From Ignavibacteriales bacterium (GTDB taxonomy: Bacteria; Bacteroidota; Ignavibacteria; Ignavibacteriales; Melioribacteraceae), in NCBI GenBank assembly GCA_020059785.1, contig JAGVBL010000430.1, positions 1 through 8,711 on the forward strand: a stretch of 8,711 bases of DNA, in the 5' to 3' direction. Below are positions 6,180 to 8,711 of this stretch, piece by piece (position 1 is the stretch's first letter; each line of letters begins with the position of its first letter). The notes below the pieces were generated by a model. That model had not been told where the DNA came from. It made no database searches and was given only the letters and a program-made list of their open reading frames with translations. The translations under genes and the position numbers were made by a program.

Positions 6180-7106
6180 TTATTGCTTCTTGGTAGATTT
6201 TACAGTTAATCTTTCTCTGAACAGCTGCCCAATTTCTGCACCGATAATAAAAATACACGATGAATAAAACACCCAGAACAGTATAACAACAATTAATGCA
6301 AAAGCTCCGTATAATGCGTTAGAACTGAAAAAATATTGAATGTAATAACCGAATACGTTACGTGCTAATTCCCATAACAAAGTTGTCCAGAATGCACTCA
6401 TCAATGCAACTCTCTTTGGCAATTTTTCATAAGGAATTAAGTAGTACAATGCAAAGAACATTACCAGCATTATTAACAGTGATGAAACCCAGACTACAGA
6501 ATTCCATAACGCACTTACATTGAATGAACTCATTACATTAGAAGTTTGGGCTACTTCCAGGATTAAATTTACAATAGGAAAAACGAATGTGGAAAGGGTA
6601 ATAAAAATTACCAGCAATATTACCATTCCCAAATCTCTTAATAACCCTACAAAGGGATTCTTCTGAATAGTTGTCTGAAATATTCTATTTAGTATTGTCC
6701 GCATACTGCTGAATATCCATGTTGATGTTATAAGCAATCCGATTGCTCCTGTATATCCGGCAATGGTTCTGTAGCCGACAAATTCCGGTAAACGTGTTTC
6801 TATTACTTTCTTCATATATGATGCATAAACAGGATAAGGAATTATCGTATCAATAATTTGAAAGATCTGGTTTTGCAAAGTTTTTACATCAAAGATGTTA
6901 CTGAGAAGGGAGAATACTAATAATATTAACGGGATCATCCCTAGAAAGAGCGAATAAGCAATACCAGCGCCGGCAAAAAAAAGATTGTATTCATCAATTC
7001 TTTTATATAACCCGATAAAATAATGTTTAAAAAATTCCAGAATTTTTCTGAATACAGGTATAGGAATAATTGAACCGATACGTCTGAAAATCTTGAACTT
7101 GATCAT
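6180..7106 (-). CDS. yihY: YihY/BrkB family integral membrane protein
   Basis: The 308-residue protein has a basic cytoplasmic N-terminus and about six membrane spans (near 45-70, 117-136, 158-183, 205-225, 235-255, 264-290). Family signatures include FAGAGIAYSLFLGMIPLILL in the first span, the TWIFSSMRTILNRIF segment, YYLIPYEKLPKRVALMSAFWTTLLWELAR, and YGAFALIVVILFWVFYSSCIFIIGAEI near the end. Length and span count match the family. The molecular function of YihY/BrkB proteins is not settled. Older annotations call the family 'ribonuclease BN', which is wrong for YihY; true RNase BN is a metallo-beta-lactamase-fold enzyme. Serum-resistance naming comes from Bordetella BrkB. The ATG lies 1 nt after the purL stop (TAG-T-ATG), so translation is probably coupled. 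The YD-repeat gene follows after about 40 bases. Confidence -1.
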   Translation of the reverse strand: MIKFKIFRRIGSIIPIPVFRKILEFFKHYFIGLYKRIDEYNLFFAGAGIAYSLFLGMIPLILLVFSLLSNIFDVKTLQNQIFQIIDTIIPYPVYASYMKKVIETRLPEFVGYRTIAGYTGAIGLLITSTWIFSSMRTILNRIFQTTIQKNPFVGLLRDLGMVILLVIFITLSTFVFPIVNLILEVAQTSNVMSSFNVSALWNSVVWVSSLLIMLVMFFALYYLIPYEKLPKRVALMSAFWTTLLWELARNVFGYYIQYFFSSNALYGAFALIVVILFWVFYSSCIFIIGAEIGQLFRERLTVKSTKKQ

Positions 7107-7107
7107 A

Positions 7108-8711
7108 CTAACCTATTACATGTTCCATTTTCTTTTCAATAGAACTATAATAGAGCCTGGCAAGAAGGTTTAATGGGAAATCGTATTGATCATTTATGCA
7201 CAAGCTTTTTCCACCGGTTTTTCCAATGTAAATAAATGGTGTAAAACTTTTCGATGCTATCTTTTCAAACTTTTCTTTGTTCTCCGGATTAACAGAAACC
7301 ACTACTCTTGATTGAGTCTCGGAGAAGAAAGTAAAATCTTCACGAGTCTTAATATGAATCTTTACTCTGGCACCAATCATATTCTCATGATTTATAATAC
7401 AGCTTTCAGCAAGAGATGTTAAGATACCGCCATCAGAAACATCATGTGCCGAGTTAATAAGACCGGAATCAATCAGTTCCAGCAACAGACTTTGCAAATC
7501 CTTTTCTGTTTGAAGATCGATACGGGGAATTTCACCAGTAACCAATCCATAAATTTCTTTTAAGTATTCGCTTCCTCCAACTTCTTCGTAATCTTCTCCA
7601 AGAACATAAATCAGGTCGCCTTCGTTTTTAAATTCGGCAGATGTTACATTCTCAAGTTTTTCTATCAATCCAACCATTCCGATTACGGGAGTAGGATAGA
7701 CAGCGGCTTCGGGACTTTCATTATAAAAGCTAACATTACCACCTGTAACCGGGGTGTTAAAGAATCTGCATGCTTCGCCCATTCCTTCAATGGCTTTTTT
7801 AAATGTCCAGTAAACTTCCGGTTTATAAGGATTACCAAAATTAAGACAGTTAGTAATTGCAAGAGGAATTCCACCGGAACAAACTACATTACGTGCAGAT
7901 TCAGCAACTGCAATTTTAGTCCCTTCTCTGGGATTTAAGTAAACGTATCTTCCGTTACAATCTGTTTTTGCTGCTATAGCTTTGTTTGTTCCTTTAATAT
8001 ATATAACTGCGGCATCCGAGCCGGGTCCGATAATTGTATTTGTCCGCACCATTGAATCATACTGTTCATAAACCCATCGTTTTGATGCAATATTTGGCGA
8101 TGATAAAATCTTCTCAAAAGTTTCTGCAATACATTCAGGTTCAGGTATAGATTTCAAATCAAAATTTCTTGTTTGATGTAAGTAAGCAGGTTCTGATGTT
8201 TCCCTTATATAAACCGGTGCGCCACCACCAAGAACTAAATCGTATGGATTAACTTCTGCCTTCTTTTCGTTATGATGGTTGATTAGTAATTTTTGATCGT
8301 CTGTTACTTCACCAATTATTTCGCAATTCAAATCCCATTTAGAAAATACTTCTTTAATTTTCTCTTCATTTCCCTTTTTTGCAACTACAAGCATTCTTTC
8401 CTGGCTTTCAGAAAGCATAATTTCGTATGCATTCATGTCGGCTTCGCGTAAAGGAACTTTATCGAGGTTAACAATCATTCCCGATTTACCTTTAGCACTC
8501 ATTTCGGAAGTAGAACATGAAATTCCGGCAGCTCCCATATCCTGAATTCCAACAACCAATCCTTGTTTAATTATTTCAAGAGTAGCTTCAAGAAGTAATT
8601 TTTCTGTAAACGGATCGCCCACCTGTACAGAAGGACGTTTGGATTCGGACTTTTCGGAAATTTCTTCGGAAGCAAATGTAGCGCCGTGAATTCCATCCCT
8701 TCCTGTTGATG
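7108..8711 (-). CDS. purL: Phosphoribosylformylglycinamidine synthase subunit PurL (5' end outside window)
   Basis: The frame is open to the window edge and gives the C-terminal 533 residues; the bacterial small-subunit type is usually about 740, so roughly 200 N-terminal residues are missing. PurL makes formylglycinamidine ribonucleotide from FGAR, ATP and ammonia in de novo purine synthesis, using PurQ and PurS as glutaminase and linker. Visible family signatures are GRDGIHGATFASE at the window edge, GDPFTEKLLLEA, GIQDMGAAGISCSTSEM, LSESQERML, TDCNGRYVYLNP, EGTKIAVAESARNVVCSGG, TNCLNFGNP, TPVTGGNVSFYNES and AHDVSDGG near the C-terminus. They come in the order of the second half of an AIR-synthase-like PurL. 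The GTG at 8622 is an internal valine codon (PSVQVGDPF), not the start. The stop TAG is followed after 1 nt by the yihY ATG. No frameshift or missing motif is seen. Confidence -1.
   Translation of the reverse strand, partial: STGRDGIHGATFASEEISEKSESKRPSVQVGDPFTEKLLLEATLEIIKQGLVVGIQDMGAAGISCSTSEMSAKGKSGMIVNLDKVPLREADMNAYEIMLSESQERMLVVAKKGNEEKIKEVFSKWDLNCEIIGEVTDDQKLLINHHNEKKAEVNPYDLVLGGGAPVYIRETSEPAYLHQTRNFDLKSIPEPECIAETFEKILSSPNIASKRWVYEQYDSMVRTNTIIGPGSDAAVIYIKGTNKAIAAKTDCNGRYVYLNPREGTKIAVAESARNVVCSGGIPLAITNCLNFGNPYKPEVYWTFKKAIEGMGEACRFFNTPVTGGNVSFYNESPEAAVYPTPVIGMVGLIEKLENVTSAEFKNEGDLIYVLGEDYEEVGGSEYLKEIYGLVTGEIPRIDLQTEKDLQSLLLELIDSGLINSAHDVSDGGILTSLAESCIINHENMIGARVKIHIKTREDFTFFSETQSRVVVSVNPENKEKFEKIASKSFTPFIYIGKTGGKSLCINDQYDFPLNLLARLYYSSIEKKMEHVIG

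Noticed and set aside
7683..7874. 63-codon minus-strand frame inside purL
   Set aside because: It is an alternative frame of the well-conserved PurL coding region.
8622..8622. GTG at 8622 as the start of PurL
   Set aside because: Conserved PurL sequence (GRDGIHGATFASE) continues in frame upstream to the window edge, so this GTG encodes an internal valine.

Overview
The window is AT-rich and reads like a free-living member of the Bacteroidota/Ignavibacteriota side of the tree. I base this on the low GC, the very common AAT/ATT/AAA codons, a large modular secreted protein with a signal peptide ending in Ser-Gln, YD-type repeat proteins, and the style of the PurL sequence. The assignment is an inference from style; no rRNA or other phylogenetic marker is present. 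Nothing here looks like a phage, transposon, CRISPR array or defence island.

Left part (1-1885, minus strand): the first 628 residues of a large exported protein. It has a signal peptide, two tandem DUF4082-like domains and three fibronectin-III-like modules, and its C-terminus lies outside the window. Next comes a 735-base stretch (1886-2620) between divergent genes. It holds a possible 31-residue membrane peptide, a short unexplained HEIAH-containing open stretch on the minus strand, and a good promoter for the next gene. Then comes a small exported HEAT-repeat-like protein (2621-3070, plus strand). It converges on a small exported DsrE-like protein (3164-3664, minus strand), and a strong intrinsic terminator lies between them, oriented for the minus-strand gene.

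Right part (3833-8711, minus strand): a tightly packed run in the order purL (5' end outside the window), a YihY/BrkB membrane protein, an exported YD-repeat protein, and a beta-CASP metallo-beta-lactamase-fold hydrolase with an intact metal site. purL and yihY are 1 nt apart, and the YD-repeat gene overlaps the hydrolase start by 4 nt (ATGA), so this is probably one transcription unit. The products do not form one obvious pathway: purine synthesis, an integral membrane protein, an envelope repeat protein and a probable RNA-processing enzyme.

The most concrete oddity is the start of the YD-repeat gene. A good ATG and a basic signal-peptide n-region lie immediately upstream, but in another frame, joined through a run of eight A residues. 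One extra A would give a complete signal peptide. This is either a homopolymer length error or a slippage/phase-variation site. I found no convincing new biological system; most of the window is recognisable housekeeping and envelope genes.
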